Shown piece by piece: positions 9,383 to 18,894 of a stretch of 64,000 nucleotides of DNA. The stretch comes from Planctomycetota bacterium (lineage in GTDB: Bacteria; Planctomycetota; Planctomycetia; JALXBF01). The notes under the pieces are model-generated. The model was not told the DNA's origin, did no database searches, and worked only from the letters and a program-made list of their open reading frames with translations. Made by a program: the position numbers and the translations under genes. Positions within the stretch are counted from its first letter, which is position 1. Each line of letters opens with the position of its first letter. The stretch is taken from positions 32,653 to 96,652 of the forward strand of contig JALXBF010000183.1 in assembly GCA_026991575.1 (NCBI GenBank). The letters run 5' to 3'.

Positions 9383-11449
9383 CTAGCTCTCGTCGTCTCC
9401 GCTCTTCTTCTGCTCCGGTGCCGCTCGCACGGGCTCCGTTGAGCTGTTTGGCGAAAGCTGCCGGCCGTCACCCTCGACCGCACTGCCGTCGTTGGCGACC
9501 GGCTTGTTCGCGTCGCTTGGCTTCGCAGATGCAGGCGGCTGCTTGCCCTCGGCCCGAGCCTTCATGATCTCATACAGCCGCAGGCCGATCTTGTCCTTAG
9601 GCGCTAGCTGCTTCAGGTAACCGAGCTCCCGGGCGGCCTCTTTCGGGTAACCAAGGAACCCGTAGTGGTAGCCAACCAGGAACCGAAGAGCCGGGTCGTT
9701 AGGGTTCTGCTGGATTGCTTTCTCCAGTGCCCTGAGGTGCTTGGTGTAGTCCTCCGGTTTGCCGTACAGTTCGCGCCAGTTGGCGACGACCACGTTCCAG
9801 TTCTTCTCTTCCAGAAGCGCCAGCCCGGCCTGAACCGCTCCGGCCGCCTCCCGGTACTTGCCGGTGGCAAACAGGGCCTGTCCCATCAACAGGAGCAACA
9901 GCCCGTTTTGTGGGTCTTCGACCAGGGCGTGCCGCCACAGCCGGGCAGCCCGTTCGTAGTTGCCCTGGCGAAATGCCTCTTCGGCCAGCGCTGCGAACTC
10001 ATCCAGCAGCTCTCGGTCCCCCTCGGTCGTTGCCGACTCCGACGCACCAGCTGGTGGAGGCGGGTTGTCGGTCGATGGTGGGACAGCACGTGGTGCTTCA
10101 GCCTGCGGCTGTTGCTGTTGAGGCGGCAGGGTCGATGCGACCGTTGAGCCGTCGACGTTGTAGGTTGCGGCCGAAGGGGGAGCCCAGATGTTGTAGACGT
10201 TCGTGTATGTCACCGGGCCCAGCACGTACGGCCACAGGACTACCGGAGCCGGCACCGCGTAGGGCACGCACCACAGCGGCGCGTGCGCTCCCAACGCGAT
10301 GGCAACGGACACCGACCAATCCTCGCCCACGTACCCGTAGTAGCCGTAAGTGAACGGGTCGTAGTACCAGCTCCATGGCCAGGCGTGGTGGTAGTAGTGG
10401 TAGGGTACGTAGTGCGGGTAGTAGCCGCGGTGGTAACCCAAGTAGAAGCTTCGGTAAGGGTAATACCAGTCACCAACGGCAAAGCCGAAGTAGAAGTGGT
10501 CCCGGTCCTTGTGCCGGTTATGCCTTGCCTCGTGGTGCTCGTCGCGGTGGCGGTCTACCCGGTGCGCAGCCGAACCCGAAGCGGCATGCCAGCGCCGTTC
10601 GGGACGTCCGGCTTCCCGTCGCTGCCGTTCGGCCTCGCGCCTGCGCAGGATGCTCAGAACCGACGGATTCGTGATTCGCCGCAAGTTGCCCTCGGGTGTA
10701 ATGCGGTAGAACCGGTCGCGGCGGTGATCGTGCATGACCGTGGGCGAGTGTCGGTGGAAGAAGCTGTTCCGTGCCCGGTGAGCTTCGGGTCGGTCACCGA
10801 GCCGCAGTCTGGATAAGGTGCCGTCGCGTGTTGGGATGCGTTCGATGTCGCGTGTGCTCAGCCGGCGCAGCCGCGACAGCGATTCATCTCGACGTCGATC
10901 ACTGCGCCGCTGGGGGCTGGCAGCTTGCCGCTCATGGCCCGCATGGCTGGCAGCACGCCGCAGCGCCGGGTTCACGCCATGACGCTCCAGGAAACTGGGC
11001 CGCGACGCGGCGCGAGCCGGAAGCTGGCGAGCGTCACCGCCGGGGCGGGCCTTCAGCTGCCGGGACGCTCCGGGTACCTGGCGCTTGCCGAGAGCTGCCG
11101 CCGCCGGCCGCTTCCGGACTGAGGCCCGGTCCGCGGGCCGTTTCCCGAGCGCGGCCGGTGGGTGCGATGGCCGCGTCGGCAGGGTTGCCCTTGGTCTTGC
11201 CGCGGGCCGAGACCGCGGCACTCGCGCTCGCGCAGCCGGCGCGGCCCGGCGTGGCCCGATGCGTGGCATGCTGCGGCGAATCGGGGTCCGCTGAATCCGT
11301 GCCGGTCCAGTGATCCGTGGTGCAGGGCGAGCACGTCGACTGCGCTTGCCATCGGCGCCGGCCGACAACGCCGACAAGCCAATGACGACAAACCCCAGGA
11401 GCAAGACGACGACGGAGCGAATCGACCGGATGTGGATCGCTGGCATCAT
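9383..11449 (-). CDS. Exported His/Tyr-rich protein with C-terminal TPR repeats
   Basis: The ORF track extends to 11662, but the start chosen is the first ATG of an ATGATG pair at 11449, because GGGGAGGA sits just upstream and the protein then opens with a signal peptide (hydrophobic run VVVLLLGFVVIG). The 688-residue product has four zones. After the signal comes a very Arg/Pro/Ala-rich stretch of about 200 residues. A His/Arg-rich stretch follows, then a Tyr/Trp/His/Pro-rich zone (HYYHHAWPWSWYY). The C-terminal 200 residues hold at least three TPR-like repeats (NYERAARLWRHAL, KYREAAGAVQAG, DPALRFLVGYHY). TPRs suggest protein-protein contact in the periplasm; the basic and aromatic zones could bind wall or nucleic acid polymers. 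Specific function unknown. Confidence 0.85.
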   Translation of the reverse strand: MMPAIHIRSIRSVVVLLLGFVVIGLSALSAGADGKRSRRARPAPRITGPARIQRTPIRRSMPRIGPRRAAPAARARVPRSRPAARPRATLPTRPSHPPAALGKRPADRASVRKRPAAAALGKRQVPGASRQLKARPGGDARQLPARAASRPSFLERHGVNPALRRAASHAGHERQAASPQRRSDRRRDESLSRLRRLSTRDIERIPTRDGTLSRLRLGDRPEAHRARNSFFHRHSPTVMHDHRRDRFYRITPEGNLRRITNPSVLSILRRREAERQRREAGRPERRWHAASGSAAHRVDRHRDEHHEARHNRHKDRDHFYFGFAVGDWYYPYRSFYLGYHRGYYPHYVPYHYYHHAWPWSWYYDPFTYGYYGYVGEDWSVSVAIALGAHAPLWCVPYAVPAPVVLWPYVLGPVTYTNVYNIWAPPSAATYNVDGSTVASTLPPQQQQPQAEAPRAVPPSTDNPPPPAGASESATTEGDRELLDEFAALAEEAFRQGNYERAARLWRHALVEDPQNGLLLLLMGQALFATGKYREAAGAVQAGLALLEEKNWNVVVANWRELYGKPEDYTKHLRALEKAIQQNPNDPALRFLVGYHYGFLGYPKEAARELGYLKQLAPKDKIGLRLYEIMKARAEGKQPPASAKPSDANKPVANDGSAVEGDGRQLSPNSSTEPVRAAPEQKKSGDDES

Positions 11450-11821
11450 AAATCCTCCCCATGCGGGGAATGTGTACTCTTTTCCGTTACCCGTAGTAAT
11501 GCTATCGGGTGCAAACCAGGTGCCATACTGCGCCGACCGATGGGGCAAGTTCCGGACGTGCTGCCGGTTCACGGGGTTGCATCGATCATCCGGCAACCGC
11601 CGCTGCCAGCGGTACGCACTTAACCCGATGGGCCGCCGCTGCCGGGACGATCCACCGTTCACCGCGTGAGGCCAACAGCCGCGCTGCGCGTGGGCTCGTC
11701 GTGCCGGGTGGAGCCGATGGTCCTGGGAAACCGCCGCGAGCGTCGCGGCGAGCGTATCCTGCGCGCGGCGCTGCGCCCTCAGTTAGACTACCGCCAACGC
11801 GTCACAGGAGGAGCCTTCCCA
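11450..11821. other. Divergent intergenic region
   Basis: Separates the minus-strand TPR gene from the plus-strand isomerase. The upstream extensions of both track ORFs into this region (to 11662 and from 11666) lack family similarity and are treated as non-coding. A weak minus promoter is listed separately. Confidence 0.5.
11486..11514 (-). promoter_or_regulatory. Weak promoter candidate for the TPR protein
   Basis: On the minus strand TTGCAC (11514-11509), 17 bases, then GGTAAC (11491-11486). Transcription from here would begin just before the Shine-Dalgarno used at 11449, which agrees with that start choice. The -10 box is poor. Confidence 0.28.
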
Positions 11822-12679
11822 ATGAAGATCGGGATCGATTCCTATTCCTATCATCGATACTTTGGCGAGGTGTATCCGAAGATCCAGAAGCGGGCGCCTC
11901 GCAAGCGGTCGGTGTGGTGGTTCTTGGAAAGGGCCCGCGAGCTGGGCGTCGACGGCGTTTCGTTGGAGAGTTGCTTCTTGGAGCCGCTGTCGAGCCGGTT
12001 GGCGCGGCGTCTTCGGCGGTACCTCGATGAGCACGGGCTGGAGTGCGTCTGGGCCTGGGGTCATCCGACTGGTTTGAAGTCCGGCACGGACCGAGCGGCG
12101 CTGGCTGAGCTGATTGAGCACATCGCGGTGGCTCGGGAGCTTGGCGCGCGTGTGATGAGGATCGTCGGGGGCAGTCGCTTCACCACGCCGCCTAGCTGGT
12201 CGCAGCACAAGCGAAAGCTGGTCGCAGCGCTGCGTCGTGCGGTGCGGGCTGCCGAGCAAGCGGACGTGGTGCTGGCGCTTGAGAATCACATCGACCTCAC
12301 TGCCGACCAGATGCTGGAAGTGCTCGATGCGGTTGGTTCTCCGTACTTGGGGGTCTGTCTGGACACGGCAAACAACATTCGCATGTTCGAGGATCCGATC
12401 GAGGTGGTGCGGAAGCTGGCACCGTGGGCCCGTGCGACGCACCTGAAGGACGTCAAGCCGTGGCGGGGCAGTCCGCGAGAGTTTTCGTTCTGGGCAAGCG
12501 TTCCGCTGGGCGAGGGGATCATCGGTATTGCGGACGTGGTTCGCTTGCTGAAGCAGGCACGATACAGCGGGCTGCTTGCGATCGAGATCGACTTCTTGCA
12601 TCCGGACTATGTGGACGAGGACGAGGCGGTCGCGCGGAGCGTTGCCTACTTGCGCGAGCTGCTGGGCCGGGGCGGCTGA
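11822..12679 (+). CDS. Sugar phosphate isomerase/epimerase, AP endonuclease 2-like TIM barrel
   Basis: A 285-residue TIM-barrel protein of the xylose isomerase-like/AP endonuclease family 2 superfamily. Typical elements are the start KIGIDSYSYHR, VDGVSLES at the second strand, the metal-site glutamate in LALENHID, the aspartate in LGVCLDTANN, a histidine in ATHLKDVK, and the final glutamate in LAIEIDF. These positions usually bind a divalent metal in the isomerases. ATG 11822 was chosen over the track start at 11666 because CACAGGAGGAG lies just upstream and homology begins here. The substrate cannot be told; planctomycete genomes carry many such paralogues. Confidence 0.88.
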   Translation: MKIGIDSYSYHRYFGEVYPKIQKRAPRKRSVWWFLERARELGVDGVSLESCFLEPLSSRLARRLRRYLDEHGLECVWAWGHPTGLKSGTDRAALAELIEHIAVARELGARVMRIVGGSRFTTPPSWSQHKRKLVAALRRAVRAAEQADVVLALENHIDLTADQMLEVLDAVGSPYLGVCLDTANNIRMFEDPIEVVRKLAPWARATHLKDVKPWRGSPREFSFWASVPLGEGIIGIADVVRLLKQARYSGLLAIEIDFLHPDYVDEDEAVARSVAYLRELLGRGG

Positions 12680-12780
12680 CCGGCGTTGCATTTTCGCACG
12701 CGAATTGCCGATATGGATGGTGGTGACGGTCGTAACGGAAAGCTGCCCAGCAACGTCCGAGGACACAGCGAGGAGCGCCC

Positions 12781-14178
12781 TTGAACGTGCAGTTTCGCAA
12801 GGTCCACTGCGTGGGCGTAGGGGGGGCCGGAGTTGGTGCCGTAGCGGAACTCCTGTGTCGTTCCGGTTGCCAGGTGAGTGGCTCGGACAGCGCGGTGGAG
12901 GGGGCGCCGGAGCGGCTGCGCCAGCTTGGGGTGCAGCTGTTCCAGGGGCATGCGGCGGAACACGTGCCCGAGGACGCGGACTGCGTCGTCTACAGCCCGG
13001 CGGTGCCGCTCGACAACATCGAGCTCCTGACGGCGCGTAGCCGGGGCATTCCCACCTACTCACTGCCGCAACTGCTGGGCCTGTTGATGCGCCAGAGCTA
13101 CGGCGTCGCGGTTAGCGGCACACATGGCAAGACGACGACGGCCGCGATGCTGGGACGGATATTGGATGCTGCTGGGCTAGACCCGACGGTTGTTGTGGGG
13201 GGGACGGTGCTGGATTGGGGATCCCCGGTTCGGCTCGGCCGCGGCCGGATCGTGCTGGTCGAGGCCTGTGAGTATGCCCGTAGCTTTCTGGAGCTGGCAC
13301 CACGTGCCGCAGCGATTCTGAACATTGACGCGGACCATCTTGACTGGTATGGGCACCTGGATTCGCTAGCGCAGGCGTATCGTGACTTTGCGGACCTCGT
13401 GCTTCCGCATGGCTATCTGCTGGTGCACGGAGATAGCGTTCTGGTGAGGCGGCTGGGGTTGGCGGAGCGGCGCGGATGCGAGCTGTTCGGGACCAACTCC
13501 GCCTGTCACTGGCGCTACGAACTCTGTGCTCAGGAGCACGGCTGCTATCAGTTTCGCGTTTTCCGACGTGGCCGGTTCCATTGCCACGTGGCGCTTGGTG
13601 TTCCCGGCAAGCACAACGTGGCCAACGCGGTGGCGGCCCTGGCACTGGCCCAGCGGCTGGGCGTGCCAACCCGCACGGCTGTAGCGACCCTGGCCGACTT
13701 CTCCAGTTGCGCACGCCGGCTACAATTCGTTGGCTTTCGCCAGGGTGTTGCGCTCTATGACGACTACGCGCACCATCCAACCGCCGTTGCTGCCACGCTT
13801 GAGACGCTGCGGGAGTTGGCTCCACGCAGCCGCCTCTGGTGTGTCTTTCAACCGCACCAGCTCTGGCGCACGCGGCAACTGGCCGAGGAGTTCGCCCGCG
13901 CGCTGGCCCTGGCGGACGTCACCGTGATCCTGCCGGTGTATCCGGCACGGGAACGCGTTCCCGGATCGCTCTGCGCCGTGGCCAGCCAGAAGCTGGTCAC
14001 GCTCTGCCGGGCACTGGGCAGCGACGCGGTCTTCGCGCCGGACATGCCTGCAGCCGCTACAATCGTCGCCAGCCAAGCAGCGGCCGGGGATGCCGTCGTG
14101 ACCATGGGAGCCGGCGACGTATGGAAGGTCCGCGATGTCCTTAGTCAAGGAATTCAGCACCATCGTCAAGCAGGATGA
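12781..14178 (+). CDS. murC: UDP-N-acetylmuramate--L-alanine ligase
   Basis: Adds L-alanine to UDP-MurNAc, the first amino acid of the peptidoglycan stem peptide, using ATP in the cytoplasm. The Mur ligase pattern is complete: N-terminal Rossmann loop VGVGGAGVGA, P-loop SGTHGKTTT, the NIDADHLDWY metal/substrate motif, and the C-terminal YDDYAHHPT and FQPHQ motifs typical of MurC. Length 465 residues is normal. TTG at 12781 is taken as the start because GAGGAG is five bases upstream and the Rossmann motif follows at once. The 3' end overlaps murB by 44 bases, so the two are probably translated together. It shows that this organism makes peptidoglycan precursors. Confidence 0.96.
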   Translation: MNVQFRKVHCVGVGGAGVGAVAELLCRSGCQVSGSDSAVEGAPERLRQLGVQLFQGHAAEHVPEDADCVVYSPAVPLDNIELLTARSRGIPTYSLPQLLGLLMRQSYGVAVSGTHGKTTTAAMLGRILDAAGLDPTVVVGGTVLDWGSPVRLGRGRIVLVEACEYARSFLELAPRAAAILNIDADHLDWYGHLDSLAQAYRDFADLVLPHGYLLVHGDSVLVRRLGLAERRGCELFGTNSACHWRYELCAQEHGCYQFRVFRRGRFHCHVALGVPGKHNVANAVAALALAQRLGVPTRTAVATLADFSSCARRLQFVGFRQGVALYDDYAHHPTAVAATLETLRELAPRSRLWCVFQPHQLWRTRQLAEEFARALALADVTVILPVYPARERVPGSLCAVASQKLVTLCRALGSDAVFAPDMPAAATIVASQAAAGDAVVTMGAGDVWKVRDVLSQGIQHHRQAG

Positions 14179-15013
14179 ACCGCTCGCGCCGTACACCTAC
14201 CTGAAGATCGGCGGTCCTGCCCGCTACTTTGCCGAACCAACCACCGTCGAGCAGCTCCGGGCGCTGTTGGTCCGGGCGCGGAACGAGGGACTGGCCGTGT
14301 ATGTGCTCGGCGGCGGTTCCAACGTTCTGGTCCGCGACGAGGGGGTCAACGGTCTGGTCATCCGTACCACAGCGCCGGCGTTCCGCACCATCGACGTACG
14401 CGACAACCTGGTCTCGGCCGGCGCAGGCACGAGCCTGTGGTCCACGATCCGTGCTGCTGCGGAGCGTCGGCTCGCCGGGCTCGAACTCTTAGCTGGGATT
14501 CCCGGCACTGTTGGCGGTGCCGTGCGTATGAATGCCGGCGGACGGTTCGGTGATATCGGCCAGTTCACCCAGTCGGTCACCGTGATGGACTGGGACGGTG
14601 AGATTCATGTTCTCGAGCGGGCGGACTTGAACTTCGAATACCGCGACAGCGGCATCGATGAGCCGATCATTCTCTCAGCTACCTTTGCCCTAGAGGAAGA
14701 CGATCCGGTGGCAATCGCTCGCCGCATGAAGAAGGTCTGGATCACCAAGAAGGCGACCCAGCCGTTGACGTTTCAGTCCGCCGGCTGCATTTTCAAGAAT
14801 GTGCGCGGCCTGTCTGCCGGGGCGCTCATCGAACAGGCCGGGCTCAAGGGCTACCGTGTCGGCTCTGCTGAAGTGAGCGAACGGCACGCCAACTTCATCA
14901 TTGCTCACCCCGGCTGCACAGCCCGCGACGTGCTCCGCCTCATTGATCTGATCCGTGAACGGGTTAAGGCGAAGTTCGGGGTTGAGCTGGAACTGGAGAT
15001 CAAGATTTGGTAG
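14135..15013 (+). CDS. murB: UDP-N-acetylenolpyruvoylglucosamine reductase
   Basis: FAD-dependent NADPH reductase that turns UDP-GlcNAc-enolpyruvate into UDP-MurNAc, the substrate of MurC. Seen in the 292-residue sequence: TYLKIGGPARYF at the N-terminus, the FAD-binding VLGGGSNVLVRD, GIPGTVGGAVRMNAGG, a short middle segment, and the C-terminal FQSAGCIFKN and HANFI (Ser/Glu region). The lack of a long extra loop points to the type II MurB form. It starts inside the end of murC, a tight dcw-type arrangement. Confidence 0.96.
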   Translation: MSLVKEFSTIVKQDEPLAPYTYLKIGGPARYFAEPTTVEQLRALLVRARNEGLAVYVLGGGSNVLVRDEGVNGLVIRTTAPAFRTIDVRDNLVSAGAGTSLWSTIRAAAERRLAGLELLAGIPGTVGGAVRMNAGGRFGDIGQFTQSVTVMDWDGEIHVLERADLNFEYRDSGIDEPIILSATFALEEDDPVAIARRMKKVWITKKATQPLTFQSAGCIFKNVRGLSAGALIEQAGLKGYRVGSAEVSERHANFIIAHPGCTARDVLRLIDLIRERVKAKFGVELELEIKIW

Positions 15014-15132
15014 CTCTTCTGCCGCGGCGGGCACGATCGAGACGCTGTCCGGGACGGTCGCTCCGGCCAGCGGCCCCGCGCCTCTGAAGGACGATCACGT
15101 AGCTTGTTGCTACCAGACAGGGATGTTCTGCC

Positions 15133-16101
15133 ATGAACCAGGCGTATGCCGGCGGCCATGGACATCAGCCCCTGCGTATCGCGGTGTTGCTGGGCGGTAA
15201 CTCCGCTGAACGTGAGGTCAGCCGCGAGAGCGGCCAGTGCGTTGCCGAGGCGCTTCGCTCGCTGGGCCACTCCGTCGTGCTGTTGGATCCGGCCGAGTGC
15301 GCCCTGCGGAGTTTTCCGTGGAGCGAGGTCGACGTGGCGTTCATCGCGCTGCACGGTGGCAGCGGCGAGGACGGCACGGTGCAGGCGCTGCTAGCCCGGC
15401 TCGGCGTGCCCTACACCGGCAGCAGTCCCGAAGCATGCCGTATGGCCCTCTCGAAACGGCTCAGCAAAGAACGTTTCCGGGCCGCCGGCCTGGTTTGCCC
15501 CCCTTGCATCGTACTCACTCCCGACCTTCCCCGCCGCGACGTCGAGCGAGCAGTTCAGATGCTTGGCTATCCGGTTGTGATCAAACCGGACCGGCAGGGC
15601 TCGAGCGTGGGGGTGTCGGTGGTCCACGAGCCGGCCGACCTCGAACCGGCTCTGACCGCCGCTGCCCGTTTCGACCCGGTGGTGATCGCCGAACGGTACA
15701 TTGCCGGACGTGAGCTGACGGTGGCACTGCTGGGACTGCGCACCTTGCCGCCCGTGGAGATCCTGTACTACGGCGATTGCTTCAGCTACCACGCCAAGTA
15801 CCATGACAGTGACACGCAGTATGAGGTGCCCGCGAACCTGAGCCCACGGGCGGTCGAGCGTGTCCGAGACGCAGCGCGGCGTGCTGTGCTCGCGCTGGGC
15901 TGTAGTGGCCTGACACGTGTCGATCTGCGGCTGGATGACGAGGACCAACCGTGGCTGCTGGAGTTAAACGCCGTCCCGGGTCTTACTGCGCACAGCCTGG
16001 CTCCGCTGGCTGCTCGGGCGGCCGGTATGAGCATGGCCGAGCTTTGTCAGTGGATGGTGTGCGACGCGCTATGCCGTGGGCGGGTACGTCGAGCTGCCTA
16101 A
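15133..16101 (+). CDS. ddl: D-alanine--D-alanine ligase
   Basis: ATP-grasp enzyme making D-Ala-D-Ala for peptidoglycan. Motifs: VLLGGNSAEREVSRESG at the N-terminus, IALHGGSGEDGTVQ, YTGSSPEACRMALSK, VIKPDRQGSSVGV, and the C-terminal ELNAVPGLTAHS with the metal-binding glutamate and asparagine. Length 322 residues is normal. It follows murB after 118 bases. The Shine-Dalgarno is weak, but the ATG fits the family start. Part of the murC-murB-ddl set. Confidence 0.96.
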   Translation: MNQAYAGGHGHQPLRIAVLLGGNSAEREVSRESGQCVAEALRSLGHSVVLLDPAECALRSFPWSEVDVAFIALHGGSGEDGTVQALLARLGVPYTGSSPEACRMALSKRLSKERFRAAGLVCPPCIVLTPDLPRRDVERAVQMLGYPVVIKPDRQGSSVGVSVVHEPADLEPALTAAARFDPVVIAERYIAGRELTVALLGLRTLPPVEILYYGDCFSYHAKYHDSDTQYEVPANLSPRAVERVRDAARRAVLALGCSGLTRVDLRLDDEDQPWLLELNAVPGLTAHSLAPLAARAAGMSMAELCQWMVCDALCRGRVRRAA

Positions 16102-16247
16102 GCGGCGCGTGAAGCCGTGGCGCGTGGGGGGGCGGAGGCGCGGCCAGCGAGGGGCGCGGTGCCGGTCGATTCTCGCCCGCCGCGCCACCGCCCGGGCCAT
16201 CGGGGGGGGCACCGCGCCCACCAACTTGAACAGTACGTCCGAACACG

Positions 16248-17267
16248 ATGAGTCTTCCCCGACGCTACGCAAGCCGCCGCCCGGCCAAGCTGCAACTGGC
16301 CCACGTGCCAACGCCACTGGAAGAGCACGCCCGGATTCGCACCGGGCTGTGGGTCAAACGCGACGACTGTACGGGCATCGAGTGGAGCGGAAACAAGATC
16401 CGCAAGCTCGCGTATCTGGTCTCCGACGCGCTCATCTCGGGCTGTGACACGCTGGTTACGGTCGGCGCCATCCAGAGCAATCACGCACGGGCCACTGCTG
16501 CCGTCGCAGCCCGTCTTGGCCTGCGCTGCGTGCTGATCCTCAGTGGCAAAGGCTCCGGGGAGACGTGGCGCCTCGGCAACGCGCTCATCGACCGAATCTA
16601 CGGCGTCGAGCTGGTCCGCGTTGGTGACGACCGCCAGCTGCTTCCAGCAATGCGCGACGTCTGTGACAAGCTTACCCGTCAGGGGCACCGCCCCTACGCA
16701 ATTCCGATAGGGGGGACCTGCCCGCTGGCAGCTTGGGGCTACATCGACGCGGCCGAGGAACTGTACGATCAGGTCAAACAGCTTGAGCTGCCGGTGCACC
16801 GGTTGGTCTGCGCTGCGGGTTCGCTTGGGACGCTGATCGGCCTAGCATGCGGGGCACACATGCTGAGCTGGGACGTGCGGGTAACCGGCATCAGCATCAG
16901 CTCGACACTGGAGAAGAAACTGGCCTATCTGGAGCGGAGCCTGCGGGAGACCTGCCAGTTCCTGGCAATCGATTACGATGCGGTGCGGGCTCGTGTTGAA
17001 CTCTACGACTACGCCGGCGCCGGTTACGGAAAGGCCACACCTGAGGAGCTGAACTTCCTCGTCCGCGTAGCCCGCGCTACCGGCCTGCTGCTCGATCCGG
17101 TTTACACGGCCAAGGCACTGTTCGGTTTCCTGGATCTGTGCCGCCAGCAACTGGTCGATCCCGAGGAAAACGTCGTTTTCTTCCATACCGGAGGACTGCC
17201 CGGGCTGCTAGCCTTCGGAGACGAGCTGGATGCCTGGCTTGAGCCTGTGCCTGGTCTACCTGAGTGA
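16248..17267 (+). CDS. PLP-dependent D-cysteine desulfhydrase/ACC deaminase family enzyme
   Basis: Fold-type II PLP enzyme of 339 residues. Characteristic features are LWVKRDDCTG, the PLP-lysine region SGNKIRKL (about residue 47-54), GAIQSNHARATA, VCAAGSLGTLIG for phosphate binding, and HTGGLPGLLAF near the end. Members split D-cysteine to pyruvate, H2S and ammonia, or open aminocyclopropane carboxylate; the exact substrate is not decided here. It sits between ddl and the ftsQ-like gene, so a role in clearing D-amino acids or feeding the wall pathway is possible but only inferred from position. Confidence 0.85.
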   Translation: MSLPRRYASRRPAKLQLAHVPTPLEEHARIRTGLWVKRDDCTGIEWSGNKIRKLAYLVSDALISGCDTLVTVGAIQSNHARATAAVAARLGLRCVLILSGKGSGETWRLGNALIDRIYGVELVRVGDDRQLLPAMRDVCDKLTRQGHRPYAIPIGGTCPLAAWGYIDAAEELYDQVKQLELPVHRLVCAAGSLGTLIGLACGAHMLSWDVRVTGISISSTLEKKLAYLERSLRETCQFLAIDYDAVRARVELYDYAGAGYGKATPEELNFLVRVARATGLLLDPVYTAKALFGFLDLCRQQLVDPEENVVFFHTGGLPGLLAFGDELDAWLEPVPGLPE

Positions 17268-17555
17268 CGGCAGCAGCGCCGGTCGTTGCGGCGGGACTAG
17301 CAGCATGACATGACGAAGGGCTTAGCCTCGCGGCCCCGAGTGGCAGCTGTGACCTGTACCGCCTGGCGGGCCGCTGGGGGGCCTGGCCAGGTCGTGCCAC
17401 CGGGCAGCCAGCGCGAGCGACGCGGTCAGGCGAGCCGTTGTCACCGGCAGATCCGGACTGCGCGACGTGTTGCCAGGCGGTTGCGGTTGCCAACCGTTAG
17501 GTGCTTGGCCGATCGAAAAGAGGGATTCTGCCCACCGGACGTTGGATGAGCTTGC

Positions 17556-18458
17556 ATGGGCAAGAGGACGGCCAAGATCTTTGGACCGCTTGCGCGCATC
17601 ATCCCGACGCTCTGCTCAGCTACCAGCCTGCGCCGCGGGGCGCTGGCTGCTGGATCGCTCGCAGCGGTTGCGGCAGTCTGGTACGGCCTCGCCTGCGCGC
17701 GGGATTACGCGCGAGCCACACTGCAGACCGATTGGGATCGGATCCGCCTGACCGAACAACCCGGCTGGATTGCCGTACCCCTCAAGGAACGCATCCTGGC
17801 ACGTAGCACGTTGCCGCGTCGGTTCTCGGTGCTGGAGCCCGGCATAGCAAAGCGGCTGGCGCGTGCATTCGCACTGGAGCCGTGGATCAAGCGCGTGGTG
17901 CGCGTACGGCTGTTCCGATCGGGTGAGGTGGTCGTGGAGGTCGAGTACCGCGAGCCGGTAGCAGTCGTCCAGCAAGGGAACAAGCTGGTGCCGGTGGATG
18001 CAGAAGCTGTTGTGCTGCCAGTCGGCGAGGTGACTGCCTGGCAGGTATACCCGCGCGTCGTTGTGGGGCGGTCCGCTCGAGCGCCATCACCGGGGTTGTC
18101 TTGGGAAAGCGAGGCTGTGCGGGCAGCTGCGGCACTGGCTGCCTTTCTGGCACCGTACCAGCACAAACTCCAGGTGATCCTCATCGACGCGACCCGCTAC
18201 CGCGGTGACGCTCCTCCGACCGGCCCGATCGTGCTGGAGACACGCGGGGGGTCGCGTATCGTGTGGGGCCGCCCCCCGGGGACCAGCTATCCCGGCGAGC
18301 TGGCCGCCGAACAGAAACTGCAACGACTTCTCGATTACGTCGACCAGTTTGGTTCATTAGAGGCTCCTAGTGGTCCGTACGAGATCGACGTGACCCGCTG
18401 GACGGGCATGTCCCGCCGCCTTCGTTCGGTGACGCCCTGGCAACCGGTCGAGCCTTGA
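17556..18458 (+). CDS. ftsQ: FtsQ/DivIB-like membrane protein with POTRA-like domain
   Basis: A 300-residue protein with one N-terminal membrane segment (LAAGSLAAVAAVWYGLA, about residues 30-50) after a basic start, then a periplasmic part. The stretch ALEPWIKRVVRVRLFRSGEVVVEVEYREPVAV followed by LVPVDAEAVVLP reads like the POTRA/FtsQ beta domain of division proteins. Position behind murC-murB-ddl is exactly where ftsQ lies in division-cell wall clusters. In other bacteria FtsQ links FtsB/FtsL to the divisome. Planctomycetes are known to lack FtsZ, so the job here may differ. Sequence is divergent, so the symbol is a positional and motif call. Confidence 0.65.
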   Translation: MGKRTAKIFGPLARIIPTLCSATSLRRGALAAGSLAAVAAVWYGLACARDYARATLQTDWDRIRLTEQPGWIAVPLKERILARSTLPRRFSVLEPGIAKRLARAFALEPWIKRVVRVRLFRSGEVVVEVEYREPVAVVQQGNKLVPVDAEAVVLPVGEVTAWQVYPRVVVGRSARAPSPGLSWESEAVRAAAALAAFLAPYQHKLQVILIDATRYRGDAPPTGPIVLETRGGSRIVWGRPPGTSYPGELAAEQKLQRLLDYVDQFGSLEAPSGPYEIDVTRWTGMSRRLRSVTPWQPVEP

Positions 18459-18894
18459 AGGCGGCTGGGCCCCTGTGGCACTTCGGCCTCGGCAGCGCTC
18501 GAGTGTCCACGGCTGCGTGGTGGCTTTTCCCGGTAGAACTCCGCGCACGAGGGCTGCACCTGTTTTCGCGGGCGGAACTCCTGCCCCCGCGCACGCTTTG
18601 CCCGTTGATCCCTTGCCGCGTTGGCAGAAGGAGCAGGGACTACGATATAGTGGTGGATCGGATGACTTGCTGACCGTTGTGGGAGTGGGCGGCACGTGGT
18701 GCCGTCGGGCCAATGCCTGCCGGTGTCGGTTGTGGGCGCTGCGGTCGATGAGGTGGCCAGCAGCTGATGGTGCTGTCGGGGGTGGCCGGGCGGTCGGTCG
18801 ACGGTCTAGCTGGGATCAGGGCAGGGAACGTTGAGCATTGGCAGGGCGGCGGTCGGGCCGATGTCGTCAACGACTGCACTCGGGAGCCGGATCG
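18459..18894. other. Gap between ftsQ-like gene and hsp20-lon operon
   Basis: 436 bases without a credible gene. Track ORFs here are out-of-frame shadows. One weak promoter candidate is listed separately. A long leader is possible if that promoter is used. Confidence 0.45.
18621..18651 (+). promoter_or_regulatory. Weak promoter candidate upstream of hsp20-lon
   Basis: TTGGCA (18621-18626) and TATAGT (18646-18651) with a 19-base spacer, about 240 bases before the hsp20 ATG. The spacer is long and no heat-shock (sigma-32 or CIRCE) element was seen. Confidence 0.25.

Noticed and set aside
11783-13063. Minus-strand ORF of 426 residues
   Set aside because: Runs antisense across the isomerase and murC; composition is Arg/Pro-rich and no family motif is seen.
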